Assembly (NCBI GenBank): GCA_002719955.1
Contig: PBFW01000051.1
Span: forward strand, 1 to 51,296
Source of the DNA: Deltaproteobacteria bacterium
Lineage (GTDB): Bacteria > Myxococcota_A > UBA9160 > UBA4427
Reading direction: 5' to 3'
DNA: 51,296 nt
How positions within the stretch are numbered: the stretch's first letter is position 1; each line of letters opens with the position of its first letter. The notes beneath the pieces were generated by a model, which saw only the letters and a list, made by a program, of their open reading frames with translations, did not search any database and was not told where the DNA came from. This document shows positions 1-7,951 of this stretch, piece by piece. The translations under genes were made by a program, and so were the position numbers.

Positions 1-2
1 AT

Positions 3-1235
3 CGTTTTTCGACCCGGGTCTGGGCGTCCGCCGAGCCGGATGCCGAGGGCCTCGTCGACGAGTTGCTTGTCGAGGGCGGAGGGGATCCGGCGATGAACTC
101 CGAGGACTGGTGGCGACTCGCAGCGGACCTGCGACGAGCGGGGTTGCGAGGTGTGCGGGGGGATCTTCGCATCGACGACACGCGTTTCGAGACTCCGGGC
201 TGGCATCCGAGCTGGGGACGCATTTCGGCGCGTGCCTATCACGCTCCGATCGGGGCGTTGACCGCGAATTATGGTTCGTTCTTCGTCTCGATCTGGCCGC
301 GTGCCACGGTCGGCGAGCCGGTACATGTCGATATTGATCCACCGGTGGATTATCTGCGAATTCGCAATCGCGCCACGACCGCCTCGCGCAGAGCGCGACC
401 GAAACTCTCGGTCGAACGGGCACAGGGGCAGAAGAGCCCGGGGCCGGCGGACGAGGTGGTTCGCGTCGAGGGGCTGGTGCGGGTGGGGGACGACGTCGAT
501 CGTTTTCCGCGCAGCGTTCTCGATCCCGGTCTCTATGCGGGCTCGCTACTCGCCTATCAACTCGACGCGAACGGAATTTTCGTTGATGGGGATGTCCGAC
601 GGGGTCCGCGCGCAGAGCAAGATTTCACCTTGATCCTCGATCGCCCCGGACGCAGCCTGGCCGAGGCCGTCGCCCTCTGTATGAAATACAGCAATAACTC
701 GATCGCCGAGGCCCTGGTCAAGAATCTCGGGGCCTGGGAGGGAGTGCCGCTCGACGGCGAACCCAGTCGGCAGGGGGAGTGGGTCGGGGGGATCCGCGCG
801 CTGCGTGGGCAGCTCGGCCGTCTCGGCATCGATCTGACCGACGCCCGTCTCGTGGATGGCTCTGGCCTCTCGATCCAGAATCGTCTGACACCGCGCATGC
901 TGGTCGCCGCACTCGCGATCGGTCGGTCGTCGTTCCGGATGGGGGCGGAATTCGTGGCCTCGATGCCGATCGCCGAGCTCGATGGCACCCTCGAGACGCG
1001 TCTGCGCGGGGGGCGAGGCCGAATTCGCGCCAAGACCGGTCTGCTCTCGGACGCTTCGGTCACATCGCTCTCGGGCTATGCAGAGCGCGCCGACGGCGAG
1101 ACCTTGATCTTCTCGATCCTGGTCAATGGGCATAGCGGCGGGAGCGCGGCGGCGATCGATGCGGTGGATCGTGTCGCCCACGCGTTGCTCGATACGCCGA
1201 TCAAGTCGCCGGCCGCGGCGGCCAAGGCCGACTGA
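3..1235 (+). CDS. dacB: D-alanyl-D-alanine carboxypeptidase/endopeptidase, PBP4 (peptidase S13) family, 5'-truncated by the window
   Basis: The reading frame is open from the first bases of the window, so the true start and the SxxK active-site box lie upstream. What remains is the C-terminal two thirds of a penicillin-binding protein 4-type enzyme, which trims or cross-cleaves D-Ala-containing peptidoglycan peptides in the periplasm. Seen directly: a 'VEGGGDP' segment typical of the family near position 63, the SxN box as Ser-Asn-Asn at 690-698, and the KTG box at 1032-1040, in the correct order and spacing. The tail is rich in Ala and Lys. It converges on a lytic transglycosylase gene with only 27 bp between stops, so two peptidoglycan hydrolases sit end to end. 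The family call is firm; endopeptidase versus carboxypeptidase activity cannot be decided here. Confidence 0.9.
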   Translation, partial: RFSTRVWASAEPDAEGLVDELLVEGGGDPAMNSEDWWRLAADLRRAGLRGVRGDLRIDDTRFETPGWHPSWGRISARAYHAPIGALTANYGSFFVSIWPRATVGEPVHVDIDPPVDYLRIRNRATTASRRARPKLSVERAQGQKSPGPADEVVRVEGLVRVGDDVDRFPRSVLDPGLYAGSLLAYQLDANGIFVDGDVRRGPRAEQDFTLILDRPGRSLAEAVALCMKYSNNSIAEALVKNLGAWEGVPLDGEPSRQGEWVGGIRALRGQLGRLGIDLTDARLVDGSGLSIQNRLTPRMLVAALAIGRSSFRMGAEFVASMPIAELDGTLETRLRGGRGRIRAKTGLLSDASVTSLSGYAERADGETLIFSILVNGHSGGSAAAIDAVDRVAHALLDTPIKSPAAAAKAD

Positions 1236-1262
1236 TCAGCAAGCGCGAGCCGCGGAGGCATC

Positions 1263-1967
1263 CTAGGGGCGGTCGGCGCTCGCGACGGCATAGCGGTCGG
1301 TGGCCCTGCGGACCTGCTGGATATATCTGGAGGGAACGGCCGCGCCGCGGCGAAGTCGTCCGTCGATTCGTCCGGGGCCCCAGTTGTAGGCGGCCAGTGC
1401 GAGATTGATATCCCCGTCGTAGCGGTTGGCCAGTTCGCGGAGATAGGCGGTGCCCAGCCGCACATTGATGAAGGGATCGAAGAGGGTTTCCGGGCCGATC
1501 CATTCGATGTCGAGCTTATCCGCGAGTTCTCGGCCCGTCGCGGGGAGGAGTTGCATCAGCCCGCGCGCACCGACGCGAGATTGTGCCAGGTGATAGCCGG
1601 CGCTCTCGACTTCGATGACCGCCATGACGAGATCGGGGTCGAGCCTGTGGTCACGGGCCTCGCGGGCGATTGTGCGGGCCAGTCGGATTCGTTCGCGTTC
1701 GGCGAGCGCTGTGTGCCGAACCGCGAGGCGCTGCAGGATCTGCGCGACGATCGTCTCCTCTTCGCTGACGTCGGCGGATCGGCTTTCGTTCTGCGAGTCT
1801 GATTCGGGTGGAGCGGCGCTCGATACGGCTGGCAACCCGCGATCGGCCCGATCCACCGTCCCCGTCCAACCTGCGGCTGCGGCTGCGGGTGCGGGTGCGT
1901 GCTTGATGGGAAGTGCACTCGCGATCAGGGCGCAAGCGATCAGGAGGGCTAGCCAGATGCGGTCCAT
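1263..1967 (-). CDS. lytic transglycosylase, SLT (Slt70-like) domain, exported
   Basis: A 234-residue protein that should cleave peptidoglycan glycan strands to 1,6-anhydromuramyl ends. The chosen ATG (complement of 1965-1967) begins a clear signal peptide (hydrophobic 'IWLALLIACALIASAL'). Starting further upstream would add an Arg/Ser-rich stretch before it. A low-complexity Ala/Pro linker follows, then the SLT domain from about residue 95. It contains the catalytic Glu-Ser pair (Glu121), the 'GLMQL' motif, and the 'NVRLGTAYL' and 'ALAAYNWGPG' motifs characteristic of the family. The start lies 1 bp after the stop of the upstream small membrane protein gene (TGAGATG), so the two are probably translationally coupled. 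Specialised systems, including pilus assembly, often use such enzymes to open the wall, but nothing here ties this one to T4P. Confidence 0.9.
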   Translation of the reverse strand: MDRIWLALLIACALIASALPIKHAPAPAAAAAGWTGTVDRADRGLPAVSSAAPPESDSQNESRSADVSEEETIVAQILQRLAVRHTALAERERIRLARTIAREARDHRLDPDLVMAVIEVESAGYHLAQSRVGARGLMQLLPATGRELADKLDIEWIGPETLFDPFINVRLGTAYLRELANRYDGDINLALAAYNWGPGRIDGRLRRGAAVPSRYIQQVRRATDRYAVASADRP

Positions 1968-1968
1968 C

Positions 1969-2307
1969 TCAGACGAGCCCTGACCACGGCGCGAGACCCA
2001 TGCGATCGATCGCGCTGAGGTTGTTGAAGACCGCATAGCCCGTGGCGACACAGATGATCGCAAGAAGCGCCAGCTTGATGCTGCGGTCGAAGATTTGGGT
2101 CGTCGTGAGGAAGGCGATCGCGCCGAGCGTGACGAGCGAATCGATCGTCAGGCCGATCCCCAGGCCCGCCCGGGTGAAGAGCCAATCCGCGATGGGATTG
2201 GCTTCCGAAACCGCCCAGCCATCGATCGGCGCGTACAGGCAGAGGTAGGTCGTCCAATGGTCGGCACAGGTCAACAGGATCGTCGTCGCGAGAAAAAGAC
2301 GAAGCAT
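1969..2307 (-). CDS. small multi-pass membrane protein, DUF5658-like
   Basis: A 112-residue hydrophobic protein with about four predicted membrane segments. The ATG at 2305-2307 is chosen because it directly precedes the first hydrophobic segment and has a GGAG SD 8 nt upstream; the longer frame is Arg/Pro-rich shadow sequence. A 'D..TTY' motif in the first segment followed by 'SEANPIADWL' resembles the conserved Asp and Glu-Asn-Pro motifs of DUF5658-type proteins, whose function is not established. It is the first gene of a two-gene unit with the lytic transglycosylase, separated by 1 bp. The family assignment is tentative and made from memory of the motif only. Confidence 0.6.
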   Translation of the reverse strand: MLRLFLATTILLTCADHWTTYLCLYAPIDGWAVSEANPIADWLFTRAGLGIGLTIDSLVTLGAIAFLTTTQIFDRSIKLALLAIICVATGYAVFNNLSAIDRMGLAPWSGLV

Positions 2308-2617
2308 TTGATTGGCTCCAACCCCGGTTTCAGGCTCGTGCGCAGGATGGGTCTCCCGCGGCGCTGACAGGGGAAAGAGCAAGAGCCGTGCCCTCGGAGG
2401 GACGAGGGGGCGTTTCAGCAGGGGAAAGCGGCGCCTCCGTCGGGAGTTGCCGGAGGCGGGAAGCACGATCCGATGGGGGAAGGGAAGTCGAGTTCCCACT
2501 TTACGGTCGATGAGGTGCGTAGCGGCAAGCGGTGCGCAGGGCGCCTCGGCGGCCTCGCGCGGGGCAGGCCGCATGGGGAGGGCCCGATCCGGTGCGGATC
2601 GAGCCCTCGTCAGGGGG
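2308..2617. other. intergenic region between a small membrane protein gene and an HTH gene
   Basis: About 310 bp, GC-rich, with no frame that reads like a protein. It holds the SD of the gene starting at 2307 and, at its right end, a hairpin downstream of the HTH gene (listed separately). I see no convincing -35/-10 pair, although the promoter for the two-gene unit to its left should be here. Confidence 0.5.
2580..2606 (-). terminator. hairpin just downstream of the CI-like HTH gene
   Basis: An inverted repeat with arms GGGC-C-CGATCCG and CGGATCG-A-GCCC, a GTG loop and one C/A mismatch, lying 11 bp beyond the stop of the minus-strand HTH gene. It has no T-run on the minus strand, so it is either a weak terminator or an mRNA 3'-end stabiliser. 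Confidence 0.45.
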
Positions 2618-2857
2618 TCAGCGGCTTCGGCGCATTTTGCCCTTGCCCAGAAGAAGCCAGTCGAGTGACACATTCTCCTTGGTCGACAGGGTGATCAGGA
2701 AATCGGTGTGCGGGGTCGTGCCGTTCTCGTATCGATTCACATTCTGTTGGAAGACGCCGAGATCGCGCGCGAATTGACGCTGCGACCGGTCACCCCGAAC
2801 CTCCGCAAGGCGTTCGGGAAGCTTCTTCTTGATGCGCTTGAGGGCGGCACTGGCCAT
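2618..2857 (-). CDS. small helix-turn-helix regulator, XRE / phage CI repressor-like
   Basis: A 79-residue protein starting at the ATG 2855-2857, preceded by an AGGA-type SD. Residues about 12-60 form an HTH of the XRE/Cro-CI type: 'RQFARDLGV' as the first helix-turn and 'QQNVNRYENG' as the recognition helix, followed by 'VSLDWLLLGKGKM', the ending typical of phage CI repressor HTH domains. There is no C-terminal oligomerisation or peptidase domain, so it is a stand-alone DNA-binding domain. It is divergent from rsmD across a 328-bp gap and could repress its own promoter. The N-terminal region is very basic (Lys-Arg-Ile-Lys-Lys-Lys). The target is unknown. Confidence 0.8.
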   Translation of the reverse strand: MASAALKRIKKKLPERLAEVRGDRSQRQFARDLGVFQQNVNRYENGTTPHTDFLITLSTKENVSLDWLLLGKGKMRRSR

Positions 2858-3185
2858 GTGTCCTGGTCCTTTCCGGTGCGGGTTCGTTCGTTTGCGGATC
2901 GCGTTCGCCCATCTGCGCGAGGCGTGTCGTGCGCAGAGATCGAGGAGTCCGAATTCGAGGATCGGGCCCCTACGACCCGACCGACACAATGTTGCGTAAA
3001 ATGGTCTTCCTGGGATTCGAAACGCGGCAACTCTATAGACCGTCCTTCGACTGGGCAACCCTCAACTGCGTCGCGCGGCCTCGAGTGGAGCGGGCCGCGC
3101 GGTCGAGCCGCCGCGAACGGGCAGGCAGATGCGCCGAGGTCCGTTACGGTCTGTAGGCTGCAAGCGAGAGACGAGAGGAAGCCGG
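2858..3185. other. divergent intergenic region upstream of rsmD
   Basis: About 328 bp with no gene. It contains a locally AT-richer patch around 2985-3045, where promoters for both directions are most likely, and a strong hairpin at 3072-3101 (9-bp arms CGCGCGGCC / GGCCGCGCG) on the rsmD side. I cannot assign a specific promoter. Confidence 0.4.
3072..3101. repeat. 9-bp inverted repeat upstream of rsmD
   Basis: Perfect arms CGCGCGGCC and GGCCGCGCG separated by 12 nt. It would form a very stable hairpin about 85 nt upstream of the rsmD start. It could be a leader structure or the terminator of an unseen transcript; no T-run follows. Confidence 0.5.
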
Positions 3186-3758
3186 ATGCGCATCATCAGT
3201 GGACGACTCGGCGGCCGCGATCTTGGAAAGGTTCCGGACGGCGTGCGGCCGACGAGCGATCGGGTCCGTGAATCGCTCTTCTCTGCGCTGGGATCGATCG
3301 AAGGCCTCTGTGTGCTCGATCTCTTTGCCGGGACCGGCGCTCTGGGATTGGAGGCGTATTCCCGTGGGGCCCGCCGAGTCGTCTTCGTCGAGCGATCGCG
3401 TCGCGTCGTTCGTGCCCTCAGACGCAGGCTCGCGAATCTCGATCTCGACCCGGCCCAGCATGAATCGATTTCACTCCTCGAGGCGCCAGCGCTGCGCGCA
3501 CTTCGTCGTCTCTCGGGCGATGCCGAAGCGCAATTCGATCTGGTCTTCCTGGATCCGCCCTATGCGGACGGGGATCGGGAGGAGACGCTCGAGGCGCTCT
3601 TTGGCAGCGAGATTCTCGGTCCCGAAGGTCGAGTGGTCGTCGAGGGGCCGAAACGGCATCCTCTGCCCCCGCTACCCGGCATGCGGGTGGTCAATGAACG
3701 TCGCTACGGCGACACGCTGCTGACGTGGTTGGAGGCTTCCACCGTCGTTGGAGGGTGA
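3186..3758 (+). CDS. rsmD: 16S rRNA (guanine966-N2)-methyltransferase
   Basis: A 190-residue SAM-dependent methyltransferase that modifies G966 of 16S rRNA in the cytoplasm. The N-terminus 'MRIISGRLGGR' is the canonical RsmD start, which sets the ATG at 3186; an AGAGGAAG SD precedes it. The SAM-binding motif 'LDLFAGTGALGLEAYSRGA' begins near residue 45, and the catalytic DPPY motif is at residues 123-126. Length is normal for the family. The gene is followed after 7 bp by coaD, a pairing seen in many bacterial genomes, so the two are probably one transcript. No anomalies seen. Confidence 0.95.
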   Translation: MRIISGRLGGRDLGKVPDGVRPTSDRVRESLFSALGSIEGLCVLDLFAGTGALGLEAYSRGARRVVFVERSRRVVRALRRRLANLDLDPAQHESISLLEAPALRALRRLSGDAEAQFDLVFLDPPYADGDREETLEALFGSEILGPEGRVVVEGPKRHPLPPLPGMRVVNERRYGDTLLTWLEASTVVGG

Positions 3759-3765
3759 ACTGAAC

Positions 3766-4266
3766 ATGCCGGACGAGACATCGGGACATCGCCTCGCGCT
3801 CTTTCCTGCCAGCTTCGACCCGATCACCAATGGTCATCTCGATCTGATTCACCGAAGTCGAGCGATCTTCGACGAGACGGTGATCGCTGTTGCGCGCAAC
3901 GTATCGAAGAACGCCGTGTTTTCTGCAGAGGAGCGGCTCGAGATCCTCGAGGCCGTGACGGCCGACATGTCGAATGTTTCGGTTCAGGTCTTCGATGGCC
4001 TGGTCGTGCAGTACGCGGAGCAGATCGGGGCAAGCGCGATCATTCGTGGTCTGCGGGCGATGTCGGATTTCGAGTACGAATTCGAAATGGCTTTGATGAA
4101 CAAGCATCTCGCGCCGACCGTCGAGATCGTCTTCTTCATGACCAGCCAGGAATATCTCTACGTCAGCTCCTCGCGGCTCAAGGAACTCGTGCGTTTTGGC
4201 GCCAGCGTGGACGAGTTCGTTCCGCCGACCGTGGCGGATGCCCTCAAGCGGAGGCTCGGTCGCTAG
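3766..4266 (+). CDS. coaD: phosphopantetheine adenylyltransferase
   Basis: A 166-residue enzyme transferring AMP from ATP to 4'-phosphopantetheine to give dephospho-CoA, the penultimate step of CoA synthesis. The nucleotidyltransferase (T/H)xGH motif is Thr-Asn-Gly-His at residues 21-24 within 'FDPITNGHLDL'. 'IRGLRAMSDFEYEFEMALMNK' and the downstream 'SSSRLKELV' (ISSTxxR-type) motif are also present. I chose the ATG at 3766 over the in-frame TTG at 3748 because the latter would overlap rsmD and adds non-conserved residues. coaBC follows 125 bp later, so three genes covering two CoA steps and an rRNA modification are grouped here. Confidence 0.95.
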   Translation: MPDETSGHRLALFPASFDPITNGHLDLIHRSRAIFDETVIAVARNVSKNAVFSAEERLEILEAVTADMSNVSVQVFDGLVVQYAEQIGASAIIRGLRAMSDFEYEFEMALMNKHLAPTVEIVFFMTSQEYLYVSSSRLKELVRFGASVDEFVPPTVADALKRRLGR

Positions 4267-4391
4267 GACGCTCGGCGAGGCGAGAGCCACCTGAAGCCGG
4301 CCTGGTGGATCGGCAATTGGCCCCTCCCGCCGTGAGCGGGTACCCTAGGGGTCTCCTCGGCAGACGTCGCTGAGGCGGAGGAACGACCCGC

Positions 4392-5594
4392 ATGGATCCG
4401 CGCCGCATCCTGCTCGCGATCTCTGGTGGGATCGCCGCATATAAAGCCCCTGAACTCGTTCGTTCGCTGCGGCGGGCCGATCACCTCGTCCGGTGTGTGC
4501 TGACGCCGGAAGCCAGTCGCTTCGTTTCTCCCCTCTCCCTTCAGGCCGTTTCTGGCCACAGCGTTCGCAGCGATCTCTTCGACGCGGGAGAAGAGGGCAA
4601 AATCGACCATATCGGGCTCGCAGATTGGGCCGACCTGGTTCTGGTCGCGCCGGCGACGGCCAATCTGATGGCCAAGATGGCCCAGGGTCTCGCGGATGAC
4701 CTGGTTTCGACCGTGCTGTTGGCGACCCGCGCTCCGATTCTGGTCGCCCCCGCCATGAACGTGAATATGTGGAGCCATCCCGCGACCCAGTCGAATCTTG
4801 CCACCCTGCGCGGCCGCGGTGTTTCCGTCATCGGGCCGGACGCGGGTGAACTCGCCTGCGGTTGGGAGGGGCTCGGACGCATGAGCGATCCCGGGGTGAT
4901 CGCCGAGGCGGTCGCTGCGCAGGGAGTGCCGCCGACACTCGCGGGGGCGCGCGTGCTCGTGACCGCAGGCGGGACCTCCGAGGCGATCGACGCGGTTCGA
5001 TCGATCTCGAATCGCTCGTCCGGGAAGATGGGATTCGCCATTGCGAGCGAAGCCGCGCGTCGCGGAGCCGATGTCGTTCTGGTCGCGGGTGTAACGAGCC
5101 TTCCGACGCCGCTCGGCGTTCGTCGGGTGGATGTTCAAAGTGCGCTCGAGATGCGTGAGACCGTGCTCGCCGAGTTCGACGAGGCATCGATCATCATCAA
5201 GGCCGCGGCCGTCGCGGATTTTCGGCCGGCCGAAGTGTCCGATCGCAAGATCAAAAAGGAGGAACTCGCCGAGGGGGCGAGCATGACCCTAGAACTCGTT
5301 CAGAATCCCGACATTCTTCGAGAGATCAGTGCGCGCAAGGGCGATCGCACGGTGGTCGGCTTCGCAGCGGAAAGCGAGGATGTGGTCGCGGCCGCGAAGC
5401 GAAAACTGGTTCGCAAGGGTTGCGACCTGATCGTTGCGAACGACATTTCGCGAAACGATGCTGGTTTCGATGTGGACGAGAACGCGGTCCTCTTCGTCTG
5501 GCCGAATGGAGAGGTCGAGGAATTGCCTCTGCTCCCGAAGCCGGGCGTTGCCGCCCAGCTCTTTGACCGGATCGAGAAGTTGAGAGAGGGGTGA
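4392..5594 (+). CDS. coaBC: bifunctional phosphopantothenoylcysteine decarboxylase / phosphopantothenate-cysteine ligase
   Basis: A 400-residue fusion catalysing two consecutive CoA-synthesis steps. The N-terminal flavin decarboxylase (CoaC) has 'ISGGIAAYK', a His in 'SGHSVRSD', the 'PAMNVNMW' substrate motif and the catalytic Cys in 'GELACGWEGLGRM' near residue 157. The C-terminal ligase (CoaB) has 'VTAGGTSEAIDAVRSISNRSSGKMG' elements, including the Asn of the acyl-cytidylate site, and a Lys-Ile-Lys-Lys motif near residue 285. Length matches the family. The ATG at 4392 has a GGAGG about 10 nt upstream. Its stop overlaps the ATG of nfeD (TGATG), suggesting coupled translation with an unrelated membrane-protein gene. 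Confidence 0.95.
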   Translation: MDPRRILLAISGGIAAYKAPELVRSLRRADHLVRCVLTPEASRFVSPLSLQAVSGHSVRSDLFDAGEEGKIDHIGLADWADLVLVAPATANLMAKMAQGLADDLVSTVLLATRAPILVAPAMNVNMWSHPATQSNLATLRGRGVSVIGPDAGELACGWEGLGRMSDPGVIAEAVAAQGVPPTLAGARVLVTAGGTSEAIDAVRSISNRSSGKMGFAIASEAARRGADVVLVAGVTSLPTPLGVRRVDVQSALEMRETVLAEFDEASIIIKAAAVADFRPAEVSDRKIKKEELAEGASMTLELVQNPDILREISARKGDRTVVGFAAESEDVVAAAKRKLVRKGCDLIVANDISRNDAGFDVDENAVLFVWPNGEVEELPLLPKPGVAAQLFDRIEKLREG

Positions 5595-7051
5595 TGACCC
5601 GAGTGCGAAGCGACTTGGACTCGTTCGGAAAGACTTTACGCGTGCCTCGCTTGCGGCTCTTCCCACCTTCGTGTCGGCCGGCCCGATGGGTCGGCCTCGT
5701 GGTCGCGATGATTTTCGCATGGAGCGTGCAGGCCAGCCCGCCGGGCGAAGTCTTCGTGGTTTCCATCGACGGCTCGATCAATCCCGCGAGCGCCGATTAT
5801 CTGATCGGTGCAATCACGGCCGCGGAGGGGGCGAACGCCTCCGCGATCCTGATCGAATTGGACACGCCGGGCGGGCTCGTTTCTGCGACGCAGGACATCA
5901 TCCAGGCGATGCTCAACGCGTCGGTTCCGACGATCGTCTTCGTCACACCGCGGGGGGCGACCGCTACTTCGGCGGGGACCTTCATCACACTCGCGGCCAA
6001 CGTGGCGGCGATGATGCCTGGGACGAGTATTGGCGCCGCGCATCCCGTGAGTCTTTTCGGGGGTGGATCCTCTCCGCCGCCTCCCGGACAGGAGGGTGAG
6101 GGTGAGGGAGGCTCTCAAGGCGGCCAGGACGTCATGGGTCAGAAGATCGAGAATTTTCTGGCCGCCTATGTCGAGTCGATCGCCAAACAGCGCAATCGCA
6201 ATGTCGAGTGGGCGCAGGAGGCCGTTCGCAACTCCGTCGCCGTCACCGCCGAGGAAGCCCTCGAACTCCAAGTGATCGACCTGGTCGTGGACGGTCGGGC
6301 GGAGCTTTTTGAAGCGATCGAGGGCCGCGTGGTCGAAGTGGAAGGCGACGAATTCACGATGTCGCTGGCGGGTGCCGAGCTGGTCGTGGTCGAAAAAACG
6401 CTCCTGCAGGCGATCTTCGATTTCCTCTCCGACCCCAACGTCGCCACGATCCTCTTCGCCATCGGGGCCCTCGGGCTCTATATGGAATTCCAGAGTCCCG
6501 GCCTGATCGTTCCCGGAGCGATCGGGGTTGCGGCGATGATCCTGCTGGGCTTCGCGCTTCAGATCCTGCCCTTCTCCTGGATCGGCGCGCTCTTTCTGCT
6601 GCTCGGGGTCGGGCTATTGATCGCGGAGCTGTTCGTCGCCTCGTTCGGATTGCTCTTCGCGGCCGGCATCACCTGTTTTCTGATCGGGGGCACGATGGTC
6701 TTCGATCGACCGGAGGTCTCCGATTTGACTGTGGATTTCTGGCAGGTGCTCTTCCCGCTGACCGTCTCGCTCGCGCTTTTTGGGGCCGTGATCGCCTACA
6801 GTCTCGGGCGAACGCTCTTCGCACAGCAGACTGCCGGGCTTGACGAGATGATTGGAATGGTCGGGCGCTGCGAAGTGGCGAGCGATCCGTCGATCTCGGA
6901 CAGGGGTTCTCCTTCGAAGGGGAAGGTCTTCGTGCGAGGCGAATACTGGAATTGCACGGCGGACGAATCCATCGCGGTCGGCGAGGCGGTCGAAGTCATT
7001 TCGGTCCAGGGGCTTACGTTGCGTGTGCGAAGGGCGACCGAGGGCGCCTAG
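5594..7051 (+). CDS. NfeD-family membrane serine protease (ClpP-class, long NfeD1b form)
   Basis: A 485-residue protein of the NfeD/STOMP type, which pairs with SPFH proteins. It has an N-terminal signal sequence (hydrophobic around residues 34-48) and a ClpP-like periplasmic protease domain at about 50-240. The presumed nucleophile Ser lies in 'ATATSAG' and the likely Lys base in 'GQKIENFLAAYV'. A flexible Gly/Pro/Glu-rich loop sits between them (encoded near 6056-6130). Four or five transmembrane segments follow at about 285-400, then a C-terminal OB-fold (NfeD domain) ending in 'GLTLRVRRATEG'. In archaea such proteases cleave the C-terminus of the neighbouring stomatin, and the next gene encodes one. 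The start overlaps coaBC by TGATG; a GTG one codon earlier is possible. Confidence 0.9.
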   Translation: MTRVRSDLDSFGKTLRVPRLRLFPPSCRPARWVGLVVAMIFAWSVQASPPGEVFVVSIDGSINPASADYLIGAITAAEGANASAILIELDTPGGLVSATQDIIQAMLNASVPTIVFVTPRGATATSAGTFITLAANVAAMMPGTSIGAAHPVSLFGGGSSPPPPGQEGEGEGGSQGGQDVMGQKIENFLAAYVESIAKQRNRNVEWAQEAVRNSVAVTAEEALELQVIDLVVDGRAELFEAIEGRVVEVEGDEFTMSLAGAELVVVEKTLLQAIFDFLSDPNVATILFAIGALGLYMEFQSPGLIVPGAIGVAAMILLGFALQILPFSWIGALFLLLGVGLLIAELFVASFGLLFAAGITCFLIGGTMVFDRPEVSDLTVDFWQVLFPLTVSLALFGAVIAYSLGRTLFAQQTAGLDEMIGMVGRCEVASDPSISDRGSPSKGKVFVRGEYWNCTADESIAVGEAVEVISVQGLTLRVRRATEGA

Positions 7052-7053
7052 GT

Positions 7054-7075
7054 CGGGAATTTTCCCGAATATGAT
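7054..7075 (+). promoter_or_regulatory. inverted repeat next to a possible -10 box ahead of the SPFH genes
   Basis: CGGGAA-TT-TTCCCG (7054-7067) lies 2 bp after the nfeD stop and is followed at 7070-7075 by TATGAT, a good -10 hexamer. No clear -35 is visible 17 bp upstream, so a promoter here would need an activator or be weak. It would allow the three SPFH genes to be expressed separately from nfeD. Confidence 0.3.
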
Positions 7076-7138
7076 TCTGACCTTCGGTGCAGAGGGGCGT
7101 CGAAGCCGCCGAGCGGATTCGACGATTGGAGGGGAAAA

Positions 7139-7951
7139 TTGTTCGGCATTCTCATCGTCTTGGTCTTCGCATTCGTCCTTTTGTTGCTGGGTGTGCGAAT
7201 CCTGCCCGAATATGAGCGCGGCGTCGTGTTTCGGTTCGGCCGTTATGTTGGCATCCGCGAAGCCGGCCTTCGCTGGATCATCCCCGGCGTCGATCGGATG
7301 GTTCGGATCGGCCTGCGGGAGATCGTGATGGACGTTCCGGCCCAGGAAGTCATCACGCTCGACAACGTGTCCGTCAAAGTGAACGCGGTCCTCTATTTCC
7401 GGGTCTTGCATCCCGAAAAGTCGGTGATCCAGGTCGAGAATTACCTCTACGGGACTTCGCAGCTGGCGCAGACCACGCTGCGAAGTGTCTGCGGTCAGGC
7501 AGAGCTCGATCAGCTGCTCGCCGATCGGGAGCGAATCAACTTGCAGCTCCAGGAGATCATCGACCAGCAGACCGAGCCCTGGGGCGTCAAGGTGCGCGCC
7601 GTCGAGCTCAAGCAGATCGATCTCCCCCAGGAGATGCAGCGCGTGATGGCGAAGCAGGCCGAGGCCGAACGCGACAAACGGGCCAAGGTGACGCTCGCCG
7701 AAGGTGAACTCCAGGCATCACAACGCCTGGCGGACGCGGCCCGGACGCTATCGAGTGAACCTTCGGGCCTGCAGCTCCGATATCTTCAGACCCTCGCCGA
7801 GATCGCCGGGAGTGGGAACAACTCGACCACGCTCTTCCCGATCCCGATGGATCTCATCCGTCCCTTCTACGACCAACTCCTGATGGGGAAAAACAAGGGG
7901 GAGTCGTCCGGTGGAGGGACGGTGCCGCGGACCGAAGGTGGGGACCGATAG
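7139..7951 (+). CDS. slipin (stomatin-like SPFH/band 7 membrane protein)
   Basis: A 270-residue protein with one N-terminal membrane segment (residues about 2-18) followed by an SPFH domain: 'VRILPEYERGVVFRFGR', 'PGVDRMVRI', 'DNVSVKVNAVLYFRV'. After it comes a charged coiled coil rich in Ala/Glu ('AKQAEAERDKRAKV') and the 'ALSSEPSGLQLRYLQTL'-like C-terminal region of PH1511/YbbK-type stomatins. The start is TTG at 7139, decided by an excellent GGAGGGG SD 4 nt upstream. It is the natural partner of the NfeD protease immediately upstream; such pairs organise membrane microdomains. A further SPFH gene starts directly after its stop. Confidence 0.92.
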   Translation: MFGILIVLVFAFVLLLLGVRILPEYERGVVFRFGRYVGIREAGLRWIIPGVDRMVRIGLREIVMDVPAQEVITLDNVSVKVNAVLYFRVLHPEKSVIQVENYLYGTSQLAQTTLRSVCGQAELDQLLADRERINLQLQEIIDQQTEPWGVKVRAVELKQIDLPQEMQRVMAKQAEAERDKRAKVTLAEGELQASQRLADAARTLSSEPSGLQLRYLQTLAEIAGSGNNSTTLFPIPMDLIRPFYDQLLMGKNKGESSGGGTVPRTEGGDR